From Robertmurraya dakarensis (GTDB taxonomy: Bacteria > Bacillota > Bacilli > Bacillales > Cytobacillaceae): a DNA stretch of 64,000 nucleotides. The stretch spans positions 3,021,757 through 3,085,756 of the forward strand of contig NZ_LT707409.1 in assembly GCF_900156875.1 (NCBI RefSeq). Reading direction: 5' to 3'. Each line of letters starts with the position of its first letter. Position 1 is the first letter of the stretch. Made by a program: the position numbers and the translations under genes. Shown piece after piece: positions 1 to 8,900 of the stretch. Under the pieces are notes generated by a model, which was not told where the DNA came from, ran no database searches, and saw nothing but the letters and a program-made list of their open reading frames with translations.

Positions 1-311
1 GAACTTAATGCTTGACTTTTTGTTTCCCAGTATCCGAGTTTATTATTTTCTCCACGATACTGACTATCAATAAAGCTGTCTCGTACCCTTTCGATTGCCC
101 CTGCTTCCACACCTGTCCCTAATTGCCCAGGAATTTGCGGACGATTCAAACTAGGTGTTGGAAACGGTGTCGTTGTCTGAAAATCCACCCGTTGTCTCGT
201 ATATCCTGGTGTATTGGCATTTGCAACATTATGGCCAACTGTAGAGAGGGCCGTTTGTTGAGCGTACATCCCTCTTTTTGCCACTTCTAACCCATGAAAT
301 GTTGATACCAT
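1..311 (-). CDS. flgK: FlgK, flagellar hook-associated protein 1 (N-terminal fragment; cut by window edge)
   Basis: Only the first ~103 codons lie in the window; the gene continues past base 1. The visible start reads MVSTFHGLEVAKRG, followed by the flagellar rod/hook N-terminal motif (VGHNVANANTPGYTRQR) shared by FlgK, FlgE and the rod proteins. FlgK joins the hook to the filament and is exported by the flagellar type III apparatus. The ATG at 311 has a GGAGG box 7 bases upstream. It lies 15 bases after flgN, matching the flgM-flgN-flgK order known in Bacillus. The family call is firm; nothing can be said about the C-terminus. Confidence 0.93.
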   Translation of the reverse strand, partial: MVSTFHGLEVAKRGMYAQQTALSTVGHNVANANTPGYTRQRVDFQTTTPFPTPSLNRPQIPGQLGTGVEAGAIERVRDSFIDSQYRGENNKLGYWETKSQALS

Positions 312-326
312 TGAAATTCCTCCATT

Positions 327-821
327 TTATGCCTTTGAATCAAAAATTGAGCGTTTATCATCGCTGTATTCCTGTACAGTATTCGGACGATCATAATTAA
401 ACGAATCCATATTCGGTGAGAGCAAATCTAAAGAAAGATTTACAAATTGTAATGATTGCTCAAGCAACTGCTGATTTAACTCATTTTTTTGTTTTAGCGT
501 TTTAATTTCTTTTTCTAAATCTACCTTTATCTTTTCCATAGAAATGCGATCAGTCTTAGGGGATTGTTCTATACAAAGAGAAAGTGTAATCGAGTTGGTT
601 TCTACTCCTAGTTGGATTAAGTAATCCTTAGCCTTCTTTAGTAGGTCCTTTTCTATTTTTTGCAGGGCTAATATATGTTTTTTTTCATCCGCTATGACCG
701 CGTTTAATTCTTGTATATTTCCCGTTTTAATCATTTCTGTTTTATGTTTGGCTAACACATTTACACTTTTGTATAGGGCTGTTAGCTTTTGTAGTGTTTG
801 AATGATACTCTGAGCAGACAA
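327..821 (-). CDS. flgN: FlgN-family flagellar export chaperone
   Basis: A 164-residue, charged, mostly helical protein with long heptad-like stretches (residues 1-60 and 95-130), as expected of FlgN/YvyG. FlgN chaperones the hook-associated proteins FlgK and FlgL in the cytoplasm and delivers them to the export gate. The start is a TTG at 821 with GGAGGG 7 bases upstream. It sits between flgM and flgK, the classical order, and is probably co-transcribed with them from the sigma-D promoter upstream of flgM. The C-terminal tail (ending SIFDSKA) is not diagnostic, so the call rests on size, coiled-coil character and position. Confidence 0.85.
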   Translation of the reverse strand: MSAQSIIQTLQKLTALYKSVNVLAKHKTEMIKTGNIQELNAVIADEKKHILALQKIEKDLLKKAKDYLIQLGVETNSITLSLCIEQSPKTDRISMEKIKVDLEKEIKTLKQKNELNQQLLEQSLQFVNLSLDLLSPNMDSFNYDRPNTVQEYSDDKRSIFDSKA

Positions 822-844
822 TGTTCAGCCCTCCCTTGGAATCA

Positions 845-1102
845 TCAATTATTCCAAAACTCATACATTTTTTTTGCTACTTCTTTTGGATTGATTTCAT
901 ATTCACCAGATTGAATTTTGTCTCTTAACTTCTCAACTTTTTCTTCGCGTTCTAATTCTAATGAATTTCCTTTTTGTAATTCTATCGCTTCAGAAGAAAT
1001 TTCAAGTTTATCTCGTTTCGGTTCAGATTGAAGTTTATCTACCTTCTCCATCTGTTTATTATAAGGATTGATATTCATTCGACCAATATGATTAATTTTC
1101 AC
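845..1102 (-). CDS. flgM: FlgM, anti-sigma-28 (sigma-D) factor
   Basis: 85 residues. The N-terminal half is polar and probably disordered. The C-terminal half carries the FlgM sigma-binding helices: DKLEISSEAIEL, then EKVEKLRDKIQSGEYEINPK and a final AKKMYEFW. FlgM holds sigma-D until the hook is complete. The start is a GTG at 1102 with AGAGGTG upstream. It is the first gene of the flgM-flgN-flgK unit and is preceded by a sigma-D-like -10 box, so it is likely to be made by the sigma factor it inhibits. The length is typical for the family. Confidence 0.92.
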   Translation of the reverse strand: MKINHIGRMNINPYNKQMEKVDKLQSEPKRDKLEISSEAIELQKGNSLELEREEKVEKLRDKIQSGEYEINPKEVAKKMYEFWNN

Positions 1103-1177
1103 CCAGTTTCACCTCTTTGTACGTCTATTACGATCTAGTGTGCGCGATTTATCAATTTCTCGTCTTATTTATTTTTT

Positions 1178-1204
1178 ATATCGGTTAAAAAATAAATAAG
1201 TAAA
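1178..1204 (-). promoter_or_regulatory. Putative sigma-D promoter for flgM-flgN-flgK
   Basis: On the minus strand an ACCGATAT element (1178-1185) matches the sigma-D -10 consensus GCCGATAT at 7 of 8 bases. The -35 position 15 bases further upstream is TTTA rather than TAAA, so the -35 is weak. It lies about 75 bases before the flgM start. Confidence 0.65.
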
Positions 1205-1225
1205 GAAAAAAATGTTTATTCCAAA

Positions 1226-1261
1226 CAAAAACAGCATGAGTATATTATGAATACCATGCTC
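1226..1261 (-). terminator. Putative terminator after the yaaR-like gene
   Basis: On the minus strand AGCATGGTAT pairs with ATACTCATGCT (one bulged base) around an A/T loop. The stem is followed by GTTTTTG. It lies about 40 bases after the yaaR-like stop codon. Confidence 0.55.
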
Positions 1262-1298
1262 TTATAATTGATCTGCTATTATTTTATTACTTTTTGTT

Positions 1299-1736
1299 TT
1301 ACGTATATATATTAATAAGCATCCCTTTAATTTCGCCAACCTTGCCTAAAATATCTAGGCTATTTTTTTCTTTATCTAGTACCGTATTGGTTAAATCAAC
1401 GAGTGCCCTGTCGACTTCTTTTACTATTTTATAGATCTTCGTTCGGCCGCGGCGGTTAAAGCCTCTTTGTTCTTCTAGTCTCAATCCGTTTTGAACGGCT
1501 TCATCCATAAATTGTTTGACCATTTTTTTATATTTTCTAAGTTCATCAACGGTTTGATTTTCGGAAAGCTTCTTCCCTTGCTGCTCGATTTCACTGACAA
1601 GCTTCGTTAATTTCTCATGAACCATTGATTGACGATTCTTCCCTATTACTTCTTGAAACGAAATGCTTTCCGTTGGGATATTCTGCTTAGCTTTTACTTT
1701 ATCAAGTCCAGCTTTACCAACCTTGCGTACGTCCAT
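1299..1736 (-). CDS. yaaR: YaaR-family (DUF327) protein
   Basis: 145 residues, soluble and highly charged. It matches what I know of the YaaR/DUF327 family: VSFQEV-like N-terminus, long central helix (VSEIEQQGKKL), LRKYKKMVKQFM and a C-terminal VDRALVDLTNTVL. The biochemical role of the family is not established to my knowledge. In Bacillus subtilis yaaR is in a replication/signalling neighbourhood, whereas here it sits between flagellin and flgM, which may mean a flagellar link or a paralogue with a distinct job. The start ATG has AGGTGG 8 bases upstream. A hairpin lies between it and hag, so it may have its own promoter; a TAAAAT box is present upstream. Confidence 0.75.
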   Translation of the reverse strand: MDVRKVGKAGLDKVKAKQNIPTESISFQEVIGKNRQSMVHEKLTKLVSEIEQQGKKLSENQTVDELRKYKKMVKQFMDEAVQNGLRLEEQRGFNRRGRTKIYKIVKEVDRALVDLTNTVLDKEKNSLDILGKVGEIKGMLINIYT

Positions 1737-1785
1737 TTTGATGCCACCTTTTGGGTAAGTGTAAATTTATTTTACCATAGAAAAG

Positions 1786-1822
1786 AAAAAAGAAGAGAGA
1801 AGTACATGTTCTCTCTCCTCTA
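1786..1822 (-). terminator. Terminator after flagellin gene
   Basis: On the minus strand AGAGGAGAGAGAA pairs with TTCTCTCTTCT around a short loop and runs into CTTTTTTCTTTTC. It lies just after the hag stop codon, as expected for an abundant transcript. Confidence 0.75.
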
Positions 1823-1829
1823 CTATAGA

Positions 1830-4800
1830 TTAGCCTTGTAATAATTGAAGAATACCTTGTGGCAATTGGTTCGCTTGAGCTAACATCGCTTGAGCAGATT
1901 GGTTCAAGATATTGTTCTTTGTGAAATCTGTCATTTCTTTCGCCATATCGACATCTCTAATACGTGATTCAGAAGATGTTAAGTTTTCATTTGTTACTTG
2001 TAAGTTATTGATTGTATGCTCTAAGCGATTTTGTAACGCCCCAAGAGAAGCTCTTTCGCCACTAATTCTTTCGATGGCTGTATCAAATACTTTAATTGCA
2101 GCAGAAGCTTTCTCAAATGAAGTCACATCGATAGAATATTCCACGAATCCTTCATTAATGCCATTAGAGACATTTTTAATTACATTGTATGCTGCACCTT
2201 CAATGATATCGCCATTTATATCTTTTATAGGCGTTCTTGGATCTGTTGTAGAAATTCCAATTTCCGGTGAACGAATATCATTCAATTCAACTGTCATAAT
2301 TTGATGTTGGTTCGGTCCAATTTGTAAGTTGGATTTGAATACATCTCCATCACCAGCATTGGAAAGCATAATTTGCGGTAAAACAGACGTTTCATATCCA
2401 GGTCTTTGTTGTAATTTAATTTCATTTCCTGTTCCTGTAACTAAATACTTCTTACCTAACTCTGGATTTCTCTCAATCGCATTTCGTAGATTTTCTGCCT
2501 GTTCAGACAAACTGCTGCTATGACGCATTGCATAGCCAGTATTAACATCTTCATTATACTTCGTTGAATCATTAACTACATCTATTTCTACACCATCAAT
2601 TGTAAAAGATTGGCCAACAATAGAACGTTCGATATTGAAGCTATATTCACCAGCAATTGCCGCAGTTAAATCTGTTTCTGGAGGAGTTAATGCACCAGGT
2701 CCATTTGCAATAGCTTCTAATGTTAAAGTAGTACCACTTCTTGTTACATTATAAGCAGAACCAAATTTCGCTTCAATAGCTTGCATGAGACTATCAGCTT
2801 GATTAATTGCATTTCCATCTACACTAAATTCTGAATCAGATGCTGTAGTTGCTCCAAGAACACCTTTAAAGTCTACCCCACCTAACTTCAATACCTCATT
2901 CTCTCTAAAGACATTCGTCACTTCAATGACATATTTAGCTTTTGAAGAAGCATCTCCTGGTGAAAGTTCGTTAAAGTATACAGTACCTTGTGTATTACCA
3001 ATTCGTTCTATTGTCGGTGCAGTTCCAGTGGCTAGTCCTGTTTTTTCAGTTAATGTAATTTTGTTGTCAACTACATTAACTCCATACGTATCATCTAAAT
3101 CTGAACTCTCAATCGCCCTTTTAATATTTTCTGCTTGTTCAGAAGGTGTACTACCCACATTAATTTGTCCAGCAGAGTTATCGGCACCTGTTGAAACGAA
3201 TTCAAAAACTTGATTACCAATTGTAATCTGCTCACCTTTAATAAACATTTCTGAGATTTCTAGTGAATATACTCCAGCAGTTTCAGCTTTAACATTACTA
3301 TCTGATAAAGTACTCCCAGCTTCTTGTCCAGAATTTTCAGTAAGTACTAATTTATCACCAGATATTGATGATCCAAATCTTGTACTTAAAATCGAATTTC
3401 CGTCAACCGCTGTTTTTAAAGATGTAAGTACTGTTGATAGATTTCCAGAGCTAATATCAAATTCACCGCTAGCAAGTGTACCTCCATTTTTCGCTGTGAA
3501 GGGTACACTTCCTACATAAACAGTATCCCCGTCTTGTAACCTAGAGAGGAACCCATCAGTAAGTTCAAATTCATAAACGCCTTGCTGTTCAGCCGAATAT
3601 GCTGCCTCTTCAGTAACAGCAAGTGGTGTATTCACAGTCGAAGAAGAGGTCTTGCTTATGGCAGGCGCAACTGTTGATCCCGTTTTCTCTGTTAAAATGA
3701 TTTTGGTAGGGTCTGTATCATCAATAGAGGCTGTATATTTTCCTCCGACTTCTCCTGATCCGGTGTTTGAATTTATATAAGTAACGAGAGCATCTGCCTG
3801 ATCCTCTGGACTAGCATCTATTGAAGGGTTAATATTACCACTTCCGTCATTTGCAAATGTAATTGGTAATCCATCAATTGTTAAAGTATCACCATCGGCA
3901 AATAACGTTGAAACAATATAAGTATGCTCATCTTCGTGTATGTTTTCTAGTGTTACTGGACTGCCATTATGGACTAAATTAGGTTCAACTTCTGAACCGG
4001 TATTTTCTGTAAGGATTACTTTAGTATTATTGTTTGGATCAACTGAAGCTGTATACTTTTCTCCAACTTGTCCTGGTCCATTTGCTACTGAATTAATATG
4101 GTTAACGATAGCATTTGCTTGGTCCTGAGGCAAATCAGTGGTATTTACAACTCCAGTGCCATCATCTTCAAATGTAATCGATGTAAAACTATCGATTGTT
4201 AATGTATCACCATCACCTGCGGATAAAGTTGAAACGTCAAATGCATAGGCATCCATTGGTACATTTGATACTGTTTCCGCAGTAGTTATAGTAGAGTTTG
4301 TTGTTTTTTCGACAACTGGCGGTGTTAATGATAGAGATCCAGTATTTTGAGTAAGAATAATTTTAGTATCATCTAACGAATCAATTGAGGCTGTATATTT
4401 TTCCCCGATTTCACCTGTTGCTGTTTTTGAATTTATATACGTAACAAGAGCTTCGACCTGATCCTCTGGGCTAACATCTACTGAAGGGTCAATATTACCA
4501 GTACCACCATTTTCAAATGTAATTGGCAATCCATCAATGTTTAATGTATCACCATCGGCAAAAGCTTGAATACTTATTGAATATTTCCCTGGGACAAGCG
4601 TTTTACTTTCTACTATTTCAACAGCATTAAAACTTTCTGCTTTAACACTCTCTGTAAGTTCTGTATATTTCACTTCTCCTGTAGCCAATGCAACCCCAGC
4701 TTTGTTAACTTCCGGTGCAACTTTTGTAGATCCGCCATTTAAAAGTTTCTTGCTGTTAAACTCAGTCGCATTTCCAATCCGATTAATTTCTGATGTCAGT

Positions 4801-5147
4801 TGATCTACTTCTTTTTGGATTTCTTTACGATCTGATTCTGTGTTTGTGTCGTTTGCTGCTTGTACAGCTAGTTCACGCATACGGTGCAACATGCTGTGCA
4901 CTTCTGTTAGAGCACCCTCTGCTGTTTGAATAAGAGAGATTCCGTCTAAAGAGTTTCTTTCTGCCATTTCTAAGCCGCGAATTTGAGCACGCATTTTTTC
5001 AGAGATGGCTAGACCTGCTGCATCATCTGCGGCACGATTAATTCTCATCCCTGAAGATAATTTTTCTAAATTTTTCCCTGTATTTGTTTGATTCATAGAT
5101 AGATTTCGATACGCATTTAAGGCTTGAATATTATTATTAATTCTCAT
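1830..5147 (-). CDS. hag: Flagellin, giant form with repeat-expanded central domain
   Basis: 1105 residues against roughly 270-500 for most Bacillus flagellins. Residues 1-140 are a canonical D0/D1 N-terminus (MRINNNIQALNAYRNL, SSGMRINRAADDAAGLAI, LIQTAEGALTEVHSMLHRMRELAVQAAND). The last ~95 residues are a canonical C-terminus (LGALQNRLEHTINNL, SRIRDVDMAKEMT, ending LPQGILQLLQG). In between, about residues 189-930 form seven tandem ~100-residue modules resembling flagellin/FliD beta domains. Flagellin is exported by the type III apparatus and polymerises into the filament; the central modules should project on the filament surface. The start ATG has GGAG upstream and lies 13 bases after fliS, so both are probably transcribed from the sigma-D promoter before fliS. 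A second, ordinary flagellin could exist outside the window. Confidence 0.93.
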   Translation of the reverse strand: MRINNNIQALNAYRNLSMNQTNTGKNLEKLSSGMRINRAADDAAGLAISEKMRAQIRGLEMAERNSLDGISLIQTAEGALTEVHSMLHRMRELAVQAANDTNTESDRKEIQKEVDQLTSEINRIGNATEFNSKKLLNGGSTKVAPEVNKAGVALATGEVKYTELTESVKAESFNAVEIVESKTLVPGKYSISIQAFADGDTLNIDGLPITFENGGTGNIDPSVDVSPEDQVEALVTYINSKTATGEIGEKYTASIDSLDDTKIILTQNTGSLSLTPPVVEKTTNSTITTAETVSNVPMDAYAFDVSTLSAGDGDTLTIDSFTSITFEDDGTGVVNTTDLPQDQANAIVNHINSVANGPGQVGEKYTASVDPNNNTKVILTENTGSEVEPNLVHNGSPVTLENIHEDEHTYIVSTLFADGDTLTIDGLPITFANDGSGNINPSIDASPEDQADALVTYINSNTGSGEVGGKYTASIDDTDPTKIILTEKTGSTVAPAISKTSSSTVNTPLAVTEEAAYSAEQQGVYEFELTDGFLSRLQDGDTVYVGSVPFTAKNGGTLASGEFDISSGNLSTVLTSLKTAVDGNSILSTRFGSSISGDKLVLTENSGQEAGSTLSDSNVKAETAGVYSLEISEMFIKGEQITIGNQVFEFVSTGADNSAGQINVGSTPSEQAENIKRAIESSDLDDTYGVNVVDNKITLTEKTGLATGTAPTIERIGNTQGTVYFNELSPGDASSKAKYVIEVTNVFRENEVLKLGGVDFKGVLGATTASDSEFSVDGNAINQADSLMQAIEAKFGSAYNVTRSGTTLTLEAIANGPGALTPPETDLTAAIAGEYSFNIERSIVGQSFTIDGVEIDVVNDSTKYNEDVNTGYAMRHSSSLSEQAENLRNAIERNPELGKKYLVTGTGNEIKLQQRPGYETSVLPQIMLSNAGDGDVFKSNLQIGPNQHQIMTVELNDIRSPEIGISTTDPRTPIKDINGDIIEGAAYNVIKNVSNGINEGFVEYSIDVTSFEKASAAIKVFDTAIERISGERASLGALQNRLEHTINNLQVTNENLTSSESRIRDVDMAKEMTDFTKNNILNQSAQAMLAQANQLPQGILQLLQG
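2360..4583 (-). repeat. Seven tandem ~100-residue modules inside flagellin
   Basis: Each module begins with a Y-x-(F/I) strand, has a DGDTLTIDG-like turn then (I)TF, an acidic Gln-Ala helix (for example SPEDQADALVTYINS), a KYTASID strand and an (I)ILTEKTGS end. Modules 1-3 are close copies; modules 4-7 are diverged but keep the frame. Boundaries are approximate. Confidence 0.8.
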
Positions 5148-5160
5148 GTCTTCTTTTCTC

Positions 5161-5595
5161 CTATTCTATCGTTTGTATATGTTTTTCATAGGCAAGACTT
5201 TTTTGACGAAGAAGAAGATTGCCTGCTGGTTTTGCTGTTTTATGTTTTTTCAGTGATTCATTCCAAGATGCACTAATTTCATTTAAAATGTTCAATACTT
5301 CTTCGATAGCTGCAATATCTTTATTAATATTGGCTGCAATCACCTTTTCTGACATATAGTCATACAACGCATCGAGTTGGTCTGCGACAATGCCTGCGTT
5401 ATAGTTTAACCCAGCATCTAAACGATAGATGATATCATGGGCTTTTTTTAATAATCGATTCGAATAAAAGTAATCTTTCTTTCTAATCGCTGATATCGCT
5501 TCTTCCAATGTATCTATACATGCTTCATACAGCAGTGCTGTAATTTCTTGCGGTGTTTTTTTAAATATCATTTCTTCCGTTAAGAAGTCGTACAC
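5161..5595 (-). CDS. fliS: FliS-family flagellin export chaperone
   Basis: 144 residues, with FliS hallmarks: ITALLYEACIDTLEEAISAI, a central KKAHDIIYRLDAGLN helix, LDALYDYMSEKVIAANI and EVLNILNEISASWNESL. FliS binds the disordered C-terminus of flagellin in the cytoplasm and prevents early polymerisation. A likely GTG start at 5595 has GGAGGTG 10 bases upstream. It sits directly before hag (13-base gap) rather than in a fliD-fliS-fliT group as in B. subtilis, so it may be a dedicated chaperone for this large flagellin. The C-terminal extension after the SWNESL motif is a little longer than usual. Confidence 0.85.
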   Translation of the reverse strand: MYDFLTEEMIFKKTPQEITALLYEACIDTLEEAISAIRKKDYFYSNRLLKKAHDIIYRLDAGLNYNAGIVADQLDALYDYMSEKVIAANINKDIAAIEEVLNILNEISASWNESLKKHKTAKPAGNLLLRQKSLAYEKHIQTIE

Positions 5596-5629
5596 AATAT
5601 GTGCACCTCCATTTGGTTATCTGTTATTT

Positions 5630-5656
5630 TTATCGGAAAAAGTCGAAAAGTGTTTA
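5630..5656 (-). promoter_or_regulatory. Sigma-D promoter for fliS-hag
   Basis: On the minus strand TAAA (5653-5656), a 15-base spacer, then TCCGATAA (5630-5637) match the sigma-D consensus TAAA-N15-GCCGATAT closely (-35 4/4, -10 6/8). It overlaps the end of ylqH and lies 35 bases before the fliS start. Confidence 0.75.
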
Positions 5657-5953
5657 GTAGTTTTTCTCGATTTCTTCGAGTAAAAGTAAAATTTCTGCCA
5701 TGACCGAGTATAGTTGCGGAGGGATATTATCCCCTAAATCCATATCTAGCAAGTTGGCAACAAGGGAGGAATCCTCCTGCATGTGAATGTTGTTTTTCTT
5801 GGCCAACTCAATAATTTGCTGTGCAACCTGCCCTTTTCCCTGGGCGACAACAATCGGTGATTTACTAGATTCCTCGTCGTATTTAATAACTGCTGCAGAA
5901 GGGCCGTTTAGTTCTTTACGTCTTTTTTGATTATAAAAATTCGACACCATCAT
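5654..5953 (-). CDS. ylqH: YlqH-like, FlhB C-terminal domain homologue (export switch-type protein)
   Basis: 99 residues with no membrane segment. It corresponds to the cytoplasmic C-terminal domain of FlhB (EscU/YscU family): AAVIKYDEESSKSPIVVAQGKGQVAQQIIELAKKN, then an acidic segment and VMAEILLLLEEIEK. The NPTH autocleavage motif of full FlhB is absent. FlhB-C is the substrate-specificity switch that receives the hook-length signal from FliK, and this free-standing version is known in Bacillus as YlqH/FhlB-like. The start overlaps the ylqG stop by four bases (ATGA), so the two are translationally coupled. A partnership with YlqG like that of FlhB with FliK is my inference. Confidence 0.8.
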   Translation of the reverse strand: MMVSNFYNQKRRKELNGPSAAVIKYDEESSKSPIVVAQGKGQVAQQIIELAKKNNIHMQEDSSLVANLLDMDLGDNIPPQLYSVMAEILLLLEEIEKNY

Positions 5954-8900
5954 ATTTTAAAATCCATTCCCTTCTCGGTAAATATTGGTCTAATTTCCTT
6001 TTGTTTAATGGATTCTGATTCCTGGTTTATGCCCTCGCTTGAACCTGCTTGAACTGGAGTCATCCTTGTAATGTGAATGCTGCCAACGTTATATCCGATA
6101 TCCTTTAATCGTTCTTTTGCCAAACTCGCGATTGGTACCATTTTCTCTTTAAAGCCAGGTTTGTCATTTTTCACCGTAATAGATAGATTCCGATCTGTTG
6201 AAGAAAGCATGATACCTACATCACCAAGCTTTTTCGTTTCTAGTAAAAAGTAAAGGTTACAGTTTTCCCAATCAACCTGCTGTCCTTCATTTTGGGAATT
6301 CACGTAAACCTGTATATTTTCTGGATTCCCTCCTAATAACATCGGAAGGTTAAACAACATACTTTGCATTGTTCCTGAAGAGTCCGATTTGCTTAATAGC
6401 TGTTGTCCGGTCAGATTGTTTAGGGCTTGCTCAGCTTGTTGGGCAACACGAGTTCCAGCTTCTTCATTTTGAAGCTTCATCAACACAGCCTTTATATTAT
6501 TTTGATGCTGTTGCTGCTCTTGCTGTGATTGATCTCCATTTTTAAAAACTAAAGAATTCGCTAATTCACTATCATGATTCAGCCCCATAGAGCGCACTGT
6601 TTCAAACATTTGGCGTGCAGATGGTTCTGTCATCGTGAAACCTCGTGCCGCATTTTCTAAAAGAGCTTGATTCCCCTTATTTTCAAGAGCTAAGCTTTCC
6701 TTCCCTACATAATGCATCACTTTTTGATCAGAAGGTTTGAAATTCATTTTATCGATAAGGTCTTTGACTTCTCCTACAATTTTGGATGCCTGCGAAAAAT
6801 CACCTTTAGCTAGTAATTTTTTCGCGTCGGCTAATTGACTGCTTGCCTGAAGTAGTTCTCTTTCTGTCTTCATATCGGTAAAAAGCATCATATCGCTTTT
6901 TAAAATAGTATTATCCAGTTTGCTGATTGCCGTTTCTAACATCTGTTTTGCCTGCGGATAAGCATTCTGCTTATAAGTATCGATTATTCGTTTCACACTA
7001 TCTAGATTTCTTGTAATCTCTCTTTTTAGCTCCCTGAACTCGCGAGTTACTTCTGCTAGTTTCTGCGTAATCTTGGTGACTAAAATATCCTTCGATTGAA
7101 TTTGCAAAGACTGCAGCTGCTCATTTAGTTCATATTGGTTAACTGGGTTGGAATTTCCCTCACTTATTCTAGGCTCTGCTTTTGCAACGGTTTGCTGCAA
7201 GTCTGATAGTTCTCTAGATATATGCTGCCTCGCAGCCATTTCACGTCCTTTGTCGTTTAGCTGCTCCGCTTGCTCTATTGCCTTTTCTATTTTTCCAACA
7301 TGGTCGAGATTAATATTTGGATTACTAGAAATCTCTTTTCTTACAAGATTCAATGCCTCATCCAGGTTCGCCTCTGATTGAAGTTGTTTTAAGGCCTGTT
7401 TGATCGTTTCACTTGGCAATTTTATTTGCGGCTGTTGAACTTCTTCCTGGTTCTCATTAACCTTTGGCTGCGGTTGATTAGTTATGTTTTGGGCCTGATT
7501 GACTTGCTTTTCAGGTTGGCTTACAGTACTTACCTCCTGATTGGAAGCTGGTTGCTTTAAGGATTGTTCCACCTGCTGCAGCATTTTAACCAATCGATCT
7601 CGACCTGCCTGATCTAACTGATTGGCTTGCTTAGCGGCCTTCTCTATATCCCTAGCAACCTCAGGTTTTATATTTTTATCATTAATAATTTGGTCATGTA
7701 CTTTGGGCAAAACCTTTTTGATATCAGCTTCTGTTTGAAGCTGTTCGCGAATTTGTTTGATGGAATCTTTTAGTGTTACTTGCTGAGAATCCCTTTGGGC
7801 ACTAGACTCCATCTTAGTAAGTTCGGTTTGAGCTTTAGTTAACACTTCTGTTAAACGTTCACGACCAGTTGTCTCTTTACCTGCCCTTTGCAGCACCTCT
7901 GCTTCACGCACTGCTTTATCGACACTTTTGGCCACTTCTGGGTTGATTTTTGGATTGTTAACGATTTGGTCGCGCACTTGGTCTGCTGCTTTTTGCAGCC
8001 TTGTCTCCTGTTGAACCGATTCTTTTACTTGTTTTACAAATTCGCTTGGTTTCGTTTCCGCAATAGATTTTCGTGATTCTGCCTGACTGAGTTCTACTTC
8101 CGCTTGGGTTAATGCCTGGACGAGTTTCTCTCGGCCCAATCCCTCTCGGCCTGCTTGTTGAAGTTGAACTGCTTCTCGTGCAGTTCTTTCCACTTTTTGT
8201 GCTACTTCCCGGTCTATTTTCGGATTATTAACGACTTGGTCACGCACTTGGTCTACTGCTTTTTGTAACTTTGGCTCCCGTTGGACAGCTTCTTTTACTT
8301 GCTTAATAGCTTCGCTCGGACGTAGTTCTGATGTAGATCGACGAGTTTCCGATTGACTAAGTTCAGCTTCTGCTTGCTTCAACGCCTGAACCAGTTTCTC
8401 TCGGCCTACTCCTTCTTTACCTACTTGTTGAAGCTGCACCGTTTCTCGCACAGCTCTTTCTACTTTTTGAGCTACTTCTCTATCAATTCTTGGGTTGTTA
8501 ACCACTTGGTCGCGTATTTGCTCTACTGCTTTTTGTAACTTCGGTTCCTGTTGGACCGCTTCTTTTACTTGTTTCACTACTTCACTTGGTCGCGCTTCCG
8601 CATTAGCTCTTCGTGATTCTGCCTGACTAAGTTCTACTTCCGCTTGATTTAAGGCCTGGACGAGTTTCTCCCGGCCTGCTCCTTCTTTACTTACCTGTTG
8701 AAGCTGCACTTCCTCACGGACAGCTTTATCTACCTTTTGTGCTGTTTCACGATCTATTTTCGGATTGTTTAAAACTTGTTCACGAACTTGGTCTACTGCT
8801 TTTTGTAACTTCGGTTCCTGTTGGACTGCTTCTTTTACTTGTTTCATTACTTCACTTGGTCGCGCTTCTGCATTAGCTCTTCGTGATTCTGATTGACTAA

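Noticed and set aside
1912..4128. Several plus-strand open frames opposite flagellin
   Set aside because: They are antisense shadows of the biased flagellin coding sequence, without ribosome binding sites.
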